NCBI GenBank assembly: GCA_037367405.1
Contig: JAZKJV010000682.1
Location: 1,224,501-1,288,500, forward strand
Length of the DNA: 64,000 nucleotides
Reading direction: 5' to 3'
Source: Ottelia alismoides
Lineage: Eukaryota > Streptophyta > Magnoliopsida > Alismatales > Hydrocharitaceae
How positions within the stretch are numbered: position 1 is the first letter of the stretch; every line of letters starts with the position of its first letter. Positions 35,901 through 46,640 of this stretch are shown here, piece after piece. The position numbers and the translations under genes were made by a program. Under the pieces are notes generated by a model. That model had not been told where the DNA came from and searched no databases. It worked only from the letters and a program-made list of their open reading frames with translations.

Positions 35901-38900
35901 CGCCAATGTCACATCGTTGCCTAGATCCAAGTCGAATCATACCCCCTTATGAATGGATACTTGTAATGGTAGGGGGTCTTCTTTCTTCTGGTTCGAGAAG
36001 TATTGGATGTTGGAGGAGGGTTTTAGGGATACGATCGTTTCGTTCTGGGGTAGTCTTTTCGTTCTGGGGTAGTCTAGAGGTTGAGGGCTCCGCGACCATT
36101 AGATTAGTGCTCAAGTTGGTTGCTTTGCAGTGTAAGATGATTGAGTTCAGAAGGGAGATGCGGGCAATGAGCAAACAATGAAGGAATCATGTGGTGGAAG
36201 AGATGGTCAGGTTGGACTCGTTGGAGGATTACAGAGAGCTTGAGAAGGAGCTAGAGAGTTGGGGTTGTTCAGAAAATCCTAGAGGATTAGGATAAGAAGC
36301 GAGAATGGAAATAGAGGCAGAGGTTGCATCAGAAATGGGTGAAGGAGGGCAATGCCAATACTATATTTTTCCATGCTGTGGTGAATGGGAGGAGGAGGGG
36401 GAGCTTGATCCACACAATCGAGGTGGGGGGGGGGAGCTTTACAGGGGAGGAGGAGGTTTTGAGGGCTATTACGGGATATTATAAAGATATGAGCAGACGG
36501 GCGCCGCGGTGTGGTTCTAAATGGCTGGGTTTGGGGGTCACTCACATTTCTGATACTGATAAGGAGGAGTTGATGTCATTTTCACTGCACAGGAGATTCG
36601 TGAGGCGGTCTTCGCTTTGAATCCGGATGGCTGCCCATGTCCCATAACCAGACGGCTTCTTGATCTATTTTTTCAGAGAGTTTGGGATGTTGTTTAGTCA
36701 GAGGTGATGGAGATGATTTCAGAGTTCGCTTCGGGTAATTCCGATTTTGATAGGTTGAATCGCTCACTGATTTTCCTTCTACCCAAGAAGGAGGCTGCAG
36801 TCAGGGTAGAGGACCATCACCCTATTGCGCTTTCAGATGCACTTTACCTGATTGTTGCAAAGGTCCTGGCGAACCGTTTATGTTGTGGGAATAAACGAGG
36901 TAAATTTCATCAAACCCTAGAGCTCTCTTATATAGGAGAAAAGCTCTATGGGTAATTTACAGAAAAAGGACAATAAAACTAAGTAACATAATTATTCTAA
37001 CACTCCCCCTCAAGCTAGAGCATATATATCTAACATGCTCAGCTTGGAACAACAGAGATGAAATGGACCCCTAGCAAGAGCCTTGGTGAACATGTCTGCA
37101 ATCTGCTCTCCTGATGATACATAAGATGTCAAAATAAGTCCTTTTTGAATCAAGTCTCGTGTATAATGACAATCCACTTCAATGTGCTTTGTCCTTTCAT
37201 GGAAGACTGGATTATTGGCTATAAACAAGGCTTCCTGATTATCACATTTAAGATGTATAGGAAGAGGTACTTCAATAGTTAAATCAGTCAAAACAGATTT
37301 AACCCACATCATCTCAGCACTACCTTGGGCCATTGCCCTATATTCTGACTCTGCACTGGATCGAGCCACAACAGTTTGTTTCTTACTCTTCTAAGCTACT
37401 GGTGAGCTGCCAACAAATAGAATAAAGCCTGAAGTAGACTTTCTATCATTAGGATACCCAGAATAGTCTGCATCAACACAACCTGTGACGGATATAGAGG
37501 TATCTCTTCTAAACAGAAGACCAGCACCTGGAGACGACTTCAGATATCTCAAGATCATAAAAACAACATTCATGTGAGTCTGCCTGGGTTGCTCCATGAA
37601 CTGACTTACCCTACTAACCGCAAAGGATATATCATGTCAGGTAATAGTAACATACAACAGCTTCCCCACTAGCTCTCTATATCGTCTCTTGTCCACCTCC
37701 TCAGAGTCATCATCATAAAGTTTAACATTAGGATCCATAGGAGTAGTAGCTAGTCTACATCCTGCCATACCTGTCTCAGATAACAGGTCAGTAACATACT
37801 TCCTTTGTGTCATTATCATGCCTTGCTCATTTCGTGCAAACTCCAATCCCAAAAAATAACGAAATGTAACCAGATCCTTCGTAACAAACTGCTCGCTAAG
37901 AAAATCCTTTGCTGCTTGAATGCCCTGCTCATTACTGCCAGTGATAACAATATCATCAACATACACTAAGATGATCACAATACCTCGTTGGTCTCTCTTT
38001 ACAAAGAGAGTATGATCTGCTGTAGATCTGACGAAGCTCTTTTGTTCAATCAACTCCGAGAGCTTCTGAAACCAAGCCCGTGGACTCTGCTTCAGGCCAT
38101 ATATGGCCTTATGAAGACAGCACACCATATTGGACTCCCCCTCAGCAGCAAACCCTGGTGATTGCTGCATATAAACTTCTTCCTGCAAATCACCATACAA
38201 GAAAGCGTTCTTGACATCTAACTGAAATAGGGGCCAGTCACGGACAACAGCAACTGCAATAAAAATCCGTAAGGTAGAGTGACGTACTACTGGAGAAAAC
38301 GTCTCCTGATAGTCCACCCCATATGTTTGAGTGAACCCACGAGCAACCAACCTGGCTTTGTATCTATCAACCGTACCATCAGCCCGATGCTTAACAGTAA
38401 ATACCCATTTGTTGCCCACTATTGACGCACATGGTGGAGGATGCACAATACTCCACGTACCACGTGACTGCAACGCCGCCATCTCCTCTTCCATAGCTAA
38501 ACGCCACAGGCTGCTCTGTAGTGCCTCTTGATATGACCGTGGGATCTCTACTGCCGATAACCCAACAACAAACTGGCGAAATTCTGTGGATAAACGCTCC
38601 AACGAAACATGAGATCCAAACTCCATCCCATATTTGGGATTCATCGTCCGCGCACGCTTCTGCCTTCGATGGGCAATAGGGATATCTAAGTCATCACCTG
38701 GAGGAGTGGAAGTACCATCAGTACCCTGTACATCCAGCTGCACATGCAAATCACCCGTGCCATCAGAAGAACTCAAATGATCAGTACATACCTCGGGCGT
38801 GCAGGATGATGGAGGAAGCGCATGAGCAGAGGGCCGACGCTGATAGACCTGAGGATAAAAAGTAGTAGTTGGTGGTGGCGGTGGTGGTGGTGGAGTAGAC

Positions 38901-41900
38901 CTGAGTGAGTCTGTCATATGTAGGAGAAAAATACATAATGGACTCAAAGAAGGTGACATTTGCACTAACATAGTACCGTCGTCTAACTGGATCAAAACAC
39001 CGATAACCTTTTTGGGTTTTGGAATAACCCACAAACACGCATTTGACAGCTCTGGGAGAGAGCTTGTCAAGAGCAGGAGAGAAGCAATGAACAAACGCAA
39101 CGGACCCAAAAACGCGTGGTGTTAGGGAGAAAAGATCTGTCTCGGGAAAACGCAGTCAAGAACGGGATCTTCTCCCCTAACACTGACGAAGGCATACGGT
39201 TAACTAGATAGCATGCAGTTAGAACCGCATCCCCCCAATAGGAGTGAGGGGCACGGCTCTGAATCAAAAGGGTTCTGGTAATATCCAACAAATGACGATG
39301 TTTCCTTTCAGCCACCCCATTCTGTTGGGAGGTATATGCACAAGACGTCTGATGCACAATCCCATGAGACATAAGGAATTTAGAGAGTTGGGTGCTCACA
39401 ATTCTAGAGCATTGTCAGACCGTATGTACTTCACTTTAGCAGAGAAAATATTTTTTATTTCAATAATAAAAGACTGAATAACATGTCCAGCATCAGACTT
39501 ATTTTTAAGAAGAAAGACCCAAGATAACCTAGAAAAGTCATCGACAGCAACAAGATAAAATCTGTGCCCTTGAAGATCAGGGACACGACTGGGACCCCAA
39601 ATATCAAAATGAAGTAACTCAAACAGACCATGACTACTTGGACTTAGACGACTCTGAAACGACGACCGGTGATGTTTCCTAAGCTGGCACGCCTCGCATT
39701 GGAAAGTAGACCTGGGAGAAATCTGTGGAAGGATATGGACCATCTTTTGCAACGGAAGATGACCAAAGCGGAGATGCCATGTATAAGGAGAGACTGATCC
39801 AGCACTAACAGAAGAGACACCAACATAAGGAGACTGCACCAGTCTATAGAGACCCCCTTGCTCACGGCCAGTTCCAATCACTCTGCCCGTTAGGATGTCT
39901 TGAAACACAAGAGCAGATGGGTCAAATATGGCACGACAATGTAAATCTTTATTGATTTGACTTATAGACAGTAAATTCATTGAAAAATCAGGAGCATAAA
40001 GAACATTCTGAAGCCGTATCGCAGGGGTCAACTGCACCTCCCCCTGACCAGTAATGGGGGAGTGTGTCCCGTCAGCTATCACCACAGATCGTCCTGTCTA
40101 AGTTGCATTAAAACCATCCAATTGCTTTTTATCACCACATAAATGGTGAGATGCTCTTGAATCCATGATCCATTCTGACAGATCTGCTCTGTAACAACTA
40201 GTAAGGGCATATGCTGTACCTGACGTGGATGCTGATGCTGAACCAGCTATCTCCGAAGATCCTGAAGTACTTGCTGGCCCCTGACCAGGCATGATCTCTC
40301 TAAGTCGCGCCACTAACTCCTCGAACCTCTGATCCGGGACATGGGAAGGACCCCCTTCCTACTGAGTCTGCTCCGCCACACGTGATGTAGTAGTAGGAAA
40401 CCCATGCTTAGAATAGCATGTTTCCTCAGTGTGACTCGTCCTGCGACAGTAAGTGCACGGCTGTCGAGGAGGTATGTTACCTCCTCCTCTGCCACGACCA
40501 CCTCTACCTCGAAACTGTGGAGATCCTCCCCTGCCACGTGATGCTGCCATGGCTGAGGACGTCTGAGATAGCTGAGATCCACCATGAGATATAAAGAGTC
40601 TACTCAGCCTGCGATAGGCCTCTTCCATAGGAGGTATGGTAGCATCTGTAAGAATCTGTGCTCTAGCTGCATCATACTCCTGATCAAGGGCTGCTAGAAA
40701 TACTCCTGTCATCACCGAGTCCCTATATGCCTTTAACTGTTCTGGTGTGGCTGTCAGCGGAATGTACCCGTGTAGCTTCTCAAACATACCCCTCAGAGAG
40801 GTATACAGGGTATGAAGAGGACGCCCGTTCTATTTAGAGGTGAAAATGTCATGCTGAAGTTGTAAGATTTTGGACTCGTTCTTTGCCGGAGAATATGTGC
40901 CAGCTAAGATATCTCACATAGCCTTCGCAGTGGGTTGACTCAGAATGTCGTTGGCTATCTCCATGGACACGGTACCCGATAACCATACACGTGCATATGC
41001 ATCGTCAGCCTCCCATGAGGCGTTAACCCCAGTCTTCTCAACAGGTTCCTCTTGTGTGAGGATATGCTTCTTGCCATTGCATTGCATAAGACTCATGAAC
41101 TGCATGGCCCAGAGTTCATAGTTCGTGCCGTCCATTTTCACAACGGGTGCTGGACCTTTAAAGGCACCCAGAGACGGAAGATCTACCTTATTGTCTGACA
41201 TGATGACAACAATATTCTGCAACTGGGGTTACACGACTAGACGATAATGTCTACGTGAACATATATGAGGGTCGTTGTGGATGTAGACTCAAACCACAAT
41301 GCCCTCCATACCTTGGACTGGTAGGGCTACAACCAGTCACATGCGTAGGGCAAACAGGGATCGCGCGTGGATGGCTCGCACGCACAGAGCGCAAACCAGG
41401 GGCCCGCGCGGAGAAGACTCACGCGCAGGATGGCGCGCGCGCAGGAGAGGGTTGCAGGAGCGCGCGCAGGAGATGCTTCACGATGGCGCGCGCGCAGGCG
41501 AGGGTTGCAGGAGCGCGCGCAGGAGATGCTTCACGCGCGATGGGGAACAGGAGGCGATGGCTTCACGCGCAGGAGATGCTTCACACGCAGGCGATGGCTT
41601 GCAGGAGGTGGAGGCGCGTGGGGCACATGGGCGAGCAGAGGCGGCGCCGACCGATGGGGCTATCGATGGGGATAAGGGACTAGGGCATAGGCTCCGGTCT
41701 AGGACCGTCGCTCTGATACCATGTTGTGGGAATAAACGAGATAAATTTCATCAGACCCTAGAGCTCTCTTATATAGGAGAAAAGCTCTATGGGTAATTTA
41801 CAGAAAAAGGACAATAAAACTAACATAACTATTCTAACAGTTTACGTGGGGTCTAGGTGTCCTTATTTTTCCAGTGCAGAGCGCTTTCCTCCTGGGAAGA

Positions 41901-44900
41901 CATCTCATGGACAGTGTGGTTCTAACATCTGAGATTGTGGCGGACTGGAGGAGGAAGTGTAAGAGGTTATGTGGAAGGTGGATTTCTCGAAGGACTATAA
42001 TTGTGTTGATTGACGATTTCTCTAGGCATCATTGTATAGAAGGGGCTTTCTTAATCAATGGATTACTTTGATGAAGAGGTTCATCACTACTGCTTCGTAT
42101 GCGATCCCGATGAACGACCAGTGGGGGGGTTTCCAGCCGTAGAGGGGTGTATGCCAAGGGTGCCTGCTCGCTCCCTGCTCTTTCTGGCGGCGGAAGCCCT
42201 GTCGGTCATGGTAGAGCATGTGGTGTCTAGCGGTTCTCGCATTGGCTACCGTAGAGAGGAGTTTTCTGTGCATGTTCTTTAATCCTTTTTGTTGAATGAG
42301 GGCCTCAAAGTTGTAGGGGTTTTTCTGTTTGTCTTGACATCTTTGGCATGGTTTCTGGTCCTGGAACTAAACATGATGAATTCTGAATTCGTGCATTTCG
42401 GCTTTGCAGAGGACAAGATTAATGAATGCGATGGATGGTTGAGATCCTCACGTGGTTCATTGCCAATGAGATATCTGGGCGTACCGTTGGTAGGCGGAAT
42501 GATACGGCAAGCTGATTGGGTACCGGTGATAAAGAAAGTAGAACAAAGGATGCTGGGCTAGAAGTCGATAAGTTATCCCGTGGGGGTAGACTGGTGTTGC
42601 TCAAGTCGATGCTTTCGACGATCCGTATTTTCTTCCTTCCCTCTAGGATCCTTCCAGTTGGGGTGAGGAAGCAGCTTGAGAGCATCATGAAGCGATTCTT
42701 CTGGTCATCCTCAGGGTAGTCAAATGGATTTCCTTTGGTGGATTGGGGCACTGTCTCCTCATCTAAAGATGATGGTGGTCTTGGTGTGCGTAGTCTGGAG
42801 GAGATAAATAAGGCATTGCTTGGCAAATGGATTGCCTGGATCTGAGGGGAGTGTAATAGTTTGGTCTGCAGATTGTTGCGGAAGATGTATGATGTAGTGT
42901 GTTCGTTGCCGGGACCTGGGGTGATTGGGTCCTCCCCTTCTCATTTCTGGAGGGGAATCTGCTGAGGGTGCAAGAAATTCGTCCTTTTTTGAGATTGGTT
43001 GTAGGATATTGTAAGGGTTTCAGGTTATGGACAGATGATGGAGCGAGGGTGGGGTTCTTGGGGGAAATACCCTCGGTTGTTGGCTCTCGCGGTACATTCG
43101 AATCGTTCAGTTGACGATGTTTGGGAAAGGCACTCATTCTTCCCTACTTTTAGACCATAGCTTTCAGAAAAGAGGTTGGGCGAGTTTTCGGAGATGGTGC
43201 AGGAACTGGAGAACATGGAAGGACTCACAGAAGGACGTGACTATTGGAGCTGGCATGATGGTGTTTTTTTCTGTGAGTAAGTCTTATCGGGCACTGAAAG
43301 GACCAATAGTGTACGATCCCGGAGGAAGAACGATGGATTGTAGAAGAGTATGTGGGTGGAAGATCCTGACATGGGTTAAGGTCTGCATTTGGCTGTTCCG
43401 AAAAGGGAGACTGTTAATAGGTGAGAGATTAGCGTGATTCATTGAGACGGCGAACCCACTGTGTCAGATGTGTAATGAGAATGTGGAGAATACGGAGCAT
43501 CTTTTCTTCAAGTTTGGGGTCTAGGTGGCGGCTTGGGAGCTTCTCGGGGGGCTTACGGTGCATACTAATGGAATCTCGGGTTTCTGAGAGACTGTTGGGA
43601 CGAAATGGCATGGCTCTGAAAAGGAACACATCACTTGCTTGGCGATGATTTGGGGTGCTCTCTTTCGTTAGGAGCATTTTTATGCTAAAAATGTTGTGGC
43701 TCATGCCAAGGCGTTGGTCGAAATTTGGAATATGTAATCATGTAAATTTTACAATTATAGTGATTAAATGAAGTTTTTGAATACCCACCTATACGGTGGA
43801 GGCCTTTTTTTGCTTTCAAAAAAAATTAACGGCAAGGTTAGTGATGTAAGACGAAGAAATGTTTACAAGATTGAGGTGATAATTGCAATATTTACAAGGT
43901 CGAGAAGGTAATTTACAAAGATTCTATGGTTCATAGGTAAAATTCCCTAATTTTTTTGAGCTTCACTTTTATTAAATAAAATTAAAATTAAAACATAAAT
44001 ATATATGAGGGTTGATCTTGTGAGAGCCAAAAACTGTGAGAGCATGAGAGCAGTGAGTTTGGACCACTAAATTATGTCATCTTTCTCCTGGTTGATTAGA
44101 GGAGGAGAGAGATGAGCAGGATCTAGTGGTCTAGACTCACTGCATTTATGATCTCACAATCTGAGTCTCTCACAGGATCAACCCTCATATATAAAAATAT
44201 ATATACACATATAGTTATTTTTATAAACTGGAAATTAGAAAACCGCATATAATCGCATATATGATGCATATGCCCGCGCATGCCGCTTAATCACTATGTG
44301 GTGGCTGGTCCGACCGCATACACATGCTGCAACCCTGAACCTTGAGTAGAAATGAATCAATGACGGCAAAAGGTAATATTGATGTTCACCTAATTACTCC
44401 GCGTAAATATGTTGATGTTCAAAGTAGTAAACTTAACTAGCAGTAGTGTGATATTTGATGGATAATGAAAGTACTGATGCATCACATGATGAAAATTAAA
44501 TGATTGGGATATATGATATAAAATAATAAAACAATTACAGGAGAAGGGTTAAAAGGTAGTTAACCCTTCCCTTAACCCATAACCTCTAGCAAAAGGTTAA
44601 CCCTGAGGTTAAACTGCAAATCATACATGGTCTTAAGGGTATAAAAGCAACACTGGTAAAGTTATGAATCATATTGTTACTAAATGTGCATCATTTTTCT
44701 AAGACTCGGTCATTTTACAGAAAATTTACATGGTAGTTACTTGCAAGGATTGCATCGTCTTCTTAAGTATGCAAACGGATACCTGTCAAAGGACTTGAGT
44801 AAGGACATGGCATCTTACATATATTGCTCCGATTACGCTGGTGTTTCCAAGATATGAAGTCTACAACCACATGCGGTACCTTCTTTGGAGGTAACTTGAT

Positions 44901-46367
44901 ATAGAAAGAGCAAGAAATGCGGTCTCTAAATCCATTGCCAAAGTAAAATATAGAGCAATGGCTTGACTCATAAATCTTCAGACCTTCAATCAACTAAACT
45001 TTTAAAAGAAATGCAGTTACCACTCCTCTTTACATGACTATGTAATTGAATAAATCTTCAACTTGCACTGCAACTTAAATAACCTTCCTCTTTTTCCAAA
45101 AAATAAACTTACACAGCCTTCAATCCAAAAGGGACAGAACATATAGATGTTGGCTGCCACTGGATCAAAATCACGGTTAATTCTGGGCAAACTACAAACC
45201 CATATATCTCCAATCTTCATGTCGCAAGCATAAAAAACTTGCAGAATACTGTCGTTGATGTTTTGATATCAAGATGCATGGATCATGGATCTCAGTGAAG
45301 CATAAAAAACTAGCCGGATGGATCTCAGTGATGCATAAAACCTCTAGCTTAATGAGGAATGCTAATGTTGGTGTTTCTTCTTCTGTTTATTACATTTTTA
45401 TGTTCTTCGAGTTGTGCTTAGTAATTTGCCTAAACTAAGGGTTTCTTTAACTGATTTAACTCTGAGTTCTACAATAACTATATATCACATAACCATATTG
45501 GAGTTGGCAAAAGTATTCTTTCCTCTTGTGTACGTCAGTACGTGTATTGTGTTTTGGATACCTTATTGTCCCAGGATTGACTATTAGCATATTGAAATAT
45601 GCAGCTTATCATGTTTCCCAGAAAGAACACTCGTATATAACTTGCAAAACAAAAAGACACCAATCCCTTGTTCATGAACCACCCATCATCATTTTCATTT
45701 CATGTTTCAAGTACCACAAGAAAAATTGGCAAACATAGATGATATAGAAGTATCATCAACTTCAGTTGCCTCAAGTTGAGATAAACCAAAATGTTCCAAT
45801 CAGTCCTCTCAAATTCCTCCAACCTAATAAAACTAGGATCCAATCGCCAACTCGTTCAACCAAAAAGTCCTTTTTGACCGATACAAAATTAGCGGTCATA
45901 CTAACTCACTAGGCAAACTTTATGAGGACAAGCATAACCACCATAGACGTACACTCAATAGTAGCAAACAATGAATAATCACGCATGCATGCTCGAATCG
46001 CGGAACTACCATAAATCTTCGCCAACAGTAGCAAAGATTCAAACATTACGGATAATCCAGAGAAAAGAACACTTACAGAACAATCCAAACAGCTCCGACG
46101 AGCGGAACTGTGCCCCACAGCAAGCCACAGACGAGCCCCACCACCTGCCGGATCCAATGCAGAACATCCAACAATTGATCCTACACGAAATCCTCCTCGC
46201 ATTAAACGAGATGGCTGCAACGCAAGGAAATCACTTGCGATCCTCCTCACCTTGTCCCAAGAGGCGTCCCGATCAACGAGCATGGCCAGCTTGAAGGGGA
46301 GGACGTGCCCATTCTGCTGCTGCTGCTGCTGCAGTGATTGGGATTTCTTCGCTTTCCGCTCCCTCAT
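20980..46367 (-). CDS. RAB5IF: RAB5IF / Rab5-interacting family small membrane protein, 4 exons, 24.8-kb intron
   Basis: Coding exons on the minus strand: 46367-46251, 46180-46077, 21298-21169 and 21018-20980. All introns are GT-AG, phases match, and the sum is 390 nt (129 codons plus TGA). The N-terminus carries a run of six Q, then GHVLPFKLAML and DASWDK. Exon 2 reads DQLLDVLHWIRQVVGLVCGL, exon 3 holds the family signature TDEEEYGGHGALLQEGLFAS, and exon 4 ends LAWILVYSLLHF. Three hydrophobic segments fit a small multi-pass protein. Animal RAB5IF has been tied to ER membrane-insertion and respirasome-assembly complexes; the plant role is inferred from family only. Intron 2 (46076-21299) contains LINE-A, a gypsy element, a TRIM-like remnant, LINE-B with Copia-2, and a MITE. 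Despite this the frame and all splice sites are intact. That the distant exons belong together rests on the phase match and on family continuity. Confidence 0.9.
21709..24852 (-). pseudogene. LINE-A ORF2: endonuclease, RT remnants and zinc-finger tail
   Basis: Read from 24852 downward: AP-type endonuclease (LQETKLPS at the start, SGGVIVAW, a GYFNVSLL block where GDFN is usual), linker (24132-23794, GDINTTYFHH), then DGFPIFFFWEFG (about 23590). Next come an IFLLPKKEAPE block and almost directly a LMYAYDT block (about 23418-23398), so the core of the RT is deleted and the catalytic YADD is changed to YAYD. The NCGKSTTISFG to IHHIGIPF block follows (23361-23140). The tail (22455-21709) has FWKDNW and the zf-RVT cysteines (CVLCESQIETIDH). 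Many stops and shifts make it dead. It lies in intron 2 of the RAB5IF-like gene, in the same orientation. Confidence 0.88.
24999..25902 (-). pseudogene. LINE-A region upstream of the endonuclease (ORF1 tail)
   Basis: Two frames on the minus strand (25899-25642 and 25550-24999) lead into the endonuclease of LINE-A with a single frame change. They show no strong domain, but they lie where the C-terminal half of a plant LINE ORF1 is expected. The zinc-knuckle part of what is probably the same ORF1 lies beyond the gypsy insertion at 32462-33430. Confidence 0.6.
25903..28875 (+). repeat. 5' LTR of the gypsy element (about 2.9 kb)
   Basis: It contains the inverted word pair CTTGTAGATCTCATCAAGATCTACAA near 26130, often seen near the start of gypsy LTRs of this type, and repeated CCGTTGGAT...ATCCAACGG palindromes (about 26282, 26640, 27783). 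It ends at CGTCA (28875) before the primer site. Open frames inside are GC-rich and carry no known domain. The start point is approximate. Confidence 0.65.
28878..28895 (+). other. Primer binding site of the gypsy element
   Basis: TGGCGCCGTTGCCGGGGA, two bases downstream of the 5' LTR end. This is the primer site of many Tat/Athila elements and matches the 3' end of a plant Asp-tRNA. Confidence 0.88.
30015..30229 (+). other. Three polypurine-like tracts with hairpins before the 3' LTR
   Basis: The motif TAAGTATAGGGGG occurs three times (about 30037, 30112 and 30213). The first two are preceded by an inverted copy (TATACTTAGG, and TACTTAGGTTA), so each forms a stem. The third directly abuts the 3' LTR and is the likely polypurine tract for plus-strand priming. 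Confidence 0.6.
30230..32459 (+). repeat. 3' LTR of the gypsy element, shorter at its left end
   Basis: From about 30256 this aligns with 26895-28875 of the 5' LTR, sharing the CTCCCTTCAAATAC box, the CTCCCTGTGACAGGGGGAGG palindrome and the terminal 300 bp nearly base for base. It lacks about the first 1 kb present in the 5' copy, so it has probably lost its left end. It ends at CGTCA (32459). Confidence 0.7.
32462..33430 (-). pseudogene. LINE-A ORF1 with two CCHC zinc knuckles
   Basis: The minus frame 33372-33040 contains CYRCGFYGHHSSFC and CFACGKIGHRRASC, two perfect CX2CX4HX4C knuckles like those of plant LINE ORF1 proteins. Frames below it continue in broken form to 32462, where the gypsy LTR ends. 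Orientation and position make it the 5' half of LINE-A, split from the rest (25902-21709) by the gypsy element. In other plant LINEs this protein binds the element RNA. Confidence 0.75.
33440..33817. other. Intronic AT-rich stretch, nothing recognised
   Basis: This lies between the start of LINE-A and the TRIM-like remnant, within intron 2 of the RAB5IF-like gene. No gene, RNA or transposon end is visible. Confidence 0.55.
33818..34358 (-). mobile_element. Possible TRIM-like miniature LTR element or copia remnant
   Basis: Two TGTA...ACA segments of about 200 bp (33818-34018 and 34164-about 34358) flank only about 145 bp. Next to the second is GCTCTGATATCA (34150-34161), the copia tRNA-iMet primer site with one mismatch on the minus strand. 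Next to the first is CTCCCTCA, a weak purine tract on the minus strand. The two segments share only part of their sequence (GAAAA(T/C)TGA and AACTTGTTGG words), and no flanking duplication was found, so this is tentative. Confidence 0.4.
34665..36880 (+). pseudogene. LINE-B, 5' part: ORF1 tail, endonuclease and RT start
   Basis: A 5'-truncated LINE. The ORF1 tail (34717-35037) is followed by an AP endonuclease with VACLQETKIASW (about 35360), SGGIVITW and VAGDFNVTLY (about 35690). Then comes the linker (EGNANTIFFHAVVNGRRRG, about 36345) and the first RT block (LIFLLPKKEAAVRVEDHHPI, about 36765). Several frameshifts and stops are present. The reading is cut at VLANRL (36880) by Copia-2 and resumes at 41845. 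It lies in intron 2 of the RAB5IF-like gene, antisense to it. Confidence 0.88.
36881..37002 (-). repeat. 3' LTR of Copia-2 (122 bp)
   Basis: TGTTGTGGG...ATTCTAACA on the plus strand. It shares the CTCTCTTATATAGGAGAAAAG core with the Copia-1 LTR, including the TATA-like box on the minus strand. Confidence 0.93.
37010..40313 (-). pseudogene. Copia-2 pol, broken (protease to RNase H)
   Basis: The protease region (40313-40098) has DSRASHH where DSGASHH is expected, so the catalytic triplet is altered. Integrase (40085-39067) is open except for a frame change after SDNALEL. The RT (about 38650-37637) holds GLKQSPRAW and [11 protein letters not shown]. RNase H continues in separate frames (37597-37391 and 37369-37010) divided by stops near 37633 and 37393. 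Compared with Copia-1 the pol is clearly more decayed. Confidence 0.9.
40314..41201 (-). pseudogene. Copia-2 gag with CCHC zinc knuckle, broken
   Basis: It starts MSDNKVDLPSLGAFKG (ATG at 41201) and continues with a copia gag core (KMDGTNYELWAMQFMSLMQ). Stops at 40914-40916 and near 40832 interrupt it. The C-terminal part (40787-40359) has an RGRGG-rich stretch and the knuckle CTYCRRTSHTEETC. This segment shows what Copia-1 has lost. Confidence 0.9.
41202..41709 (-). other. Copia-2 5' leader with GC-rich tandem repeat
   Basis: The untranslated leader contains a tandem duplication of about 80 bp at roughly 41430-41535, with GGCGCGCGCGCAGG and GGAGATGCTTCACG words. Open frames on both strands here carry no known motif. 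Confidence 0.7.
41722..41839 (-). repeat. 5' LTR of Copia-2 (118 bp)
   Basis: Same as the 3' LTR except for three substitutions and loss of four bases near its end. The primer site GCTCTGATACCA (plus) abuts it at 41710-41721. Confidence 0.93.
41845..43828 (+). pseudogene. LINE-B, 3' part: RT end, zinc-finger tail and A-rich end
   Basis: The RT resumes with QSAFLLGRHLMDSVVLTSEIV (41874 on). A GCLLAPCSF-like block follows, and then the reading jumps past the catalytic FADD box, which is missing or unrecognisable near 42270. SSRGSLPMRYLGVPLVGG (about 42450) and LSRGGRLVLLKSMLS (about 42570) follow. The tail has CQMCNENVENTEHLFFK (about 43460), a zf-RVT finger with its last cysteine lost. The copy ends in an A-rich stretch at about 43818-43828. 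Confidence 0.87.
44001..44192. mobile_element. MITE with perfect inverted ends in the RAB5IF-like intron
   Basis: The left end ATATATGAGGGTTGATC(T)TGTGAGAG is mirrored by the right end CTCTCACAGGATCAACCCTCATATAT with one mismatch over 26 bp. A second inner pair (ACTGTGAGAG...; CACTGCA...) also mirrors. The unit is about 192 bp and non-coding. The duplication cannot be separated from the ATATAT at the ends. Confidence 0.8.
44193..46076. other. Right part of the long intron, no further gene seen
   Basis: This adjoins exon 2 of the RAB5IF-like gene. Frames such as minus 44993-44763 and plus 45526-45738 have no known domain. It may contain part of the original intron sequence. Confidence 0.5.
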
Positions 46368-46640
46368 GATTGGAATCGAGAAGGGAAAAGATGATTGGCA
46401 AAAATCGCGGCGATCTGCGATGTTGACGTGAGAATTAGGGCTTGAAGGAGAGATCTGGCGATTCTCTTGGTGCCGGAGATAGCGGTGGGCTGGTGACCTC
46501 GTTCGCGAGCTTGAAAGCGGGCAGGCAGGATCAGGATGCTATCTCACTAATTGGGGATCGGTTCACGGTTTGTAGCAATTACACTGGTCGTCTGCACCTT
46601 CGGCACATCCGGCTCGAAGGAATGGTGGGTTCCATTCCAA
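46368..46640 (-). promoter_or_regulatory. Upstream region of the RAB5IF-like gene
   Basis: This precedes the ATG at 46367 on the minus strand, so it should hold the 5' UTR and core promoter. It is moderately GC-rich, then turns sharply AT-rich beyond 46640. I see no clear TATA box. A plus-strand frame (46442-46675) could mark a divergent transcript but has no known domain. Confidence 0.4.

Larger units (their letters stand above)
36881..41839 (-). mobile_element. Copia-2: full-length but decayed Ty1/copia element nested in LINE-B
   Basis: LTRs lie at 36881-37002 and 41722-41839, and the 5-bp duplication GTTTA flanks the element (36876-36880 and 41840-41844). The primer site is at 41710-41721 and the purine tract directly follows the 3' LTR (CTCCCCCTCAAGC on plus). 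The two LTRs differ by three substitutions and a 4-bp indel, so it is older than Copia-1. It is the same family as Copia-1 and keeps the gag that Copia-1 lost, but its frames are broken in many places. Confidence 0.95.

Noticed and set aside
45909..46250. Single-exon 152-codon protein ending at 45909
   Set aside because: Beyond residue 39 it reads through the GT donor into intron 1 and then through exon 2 in the wrong frame; splicing restores the family sequence.
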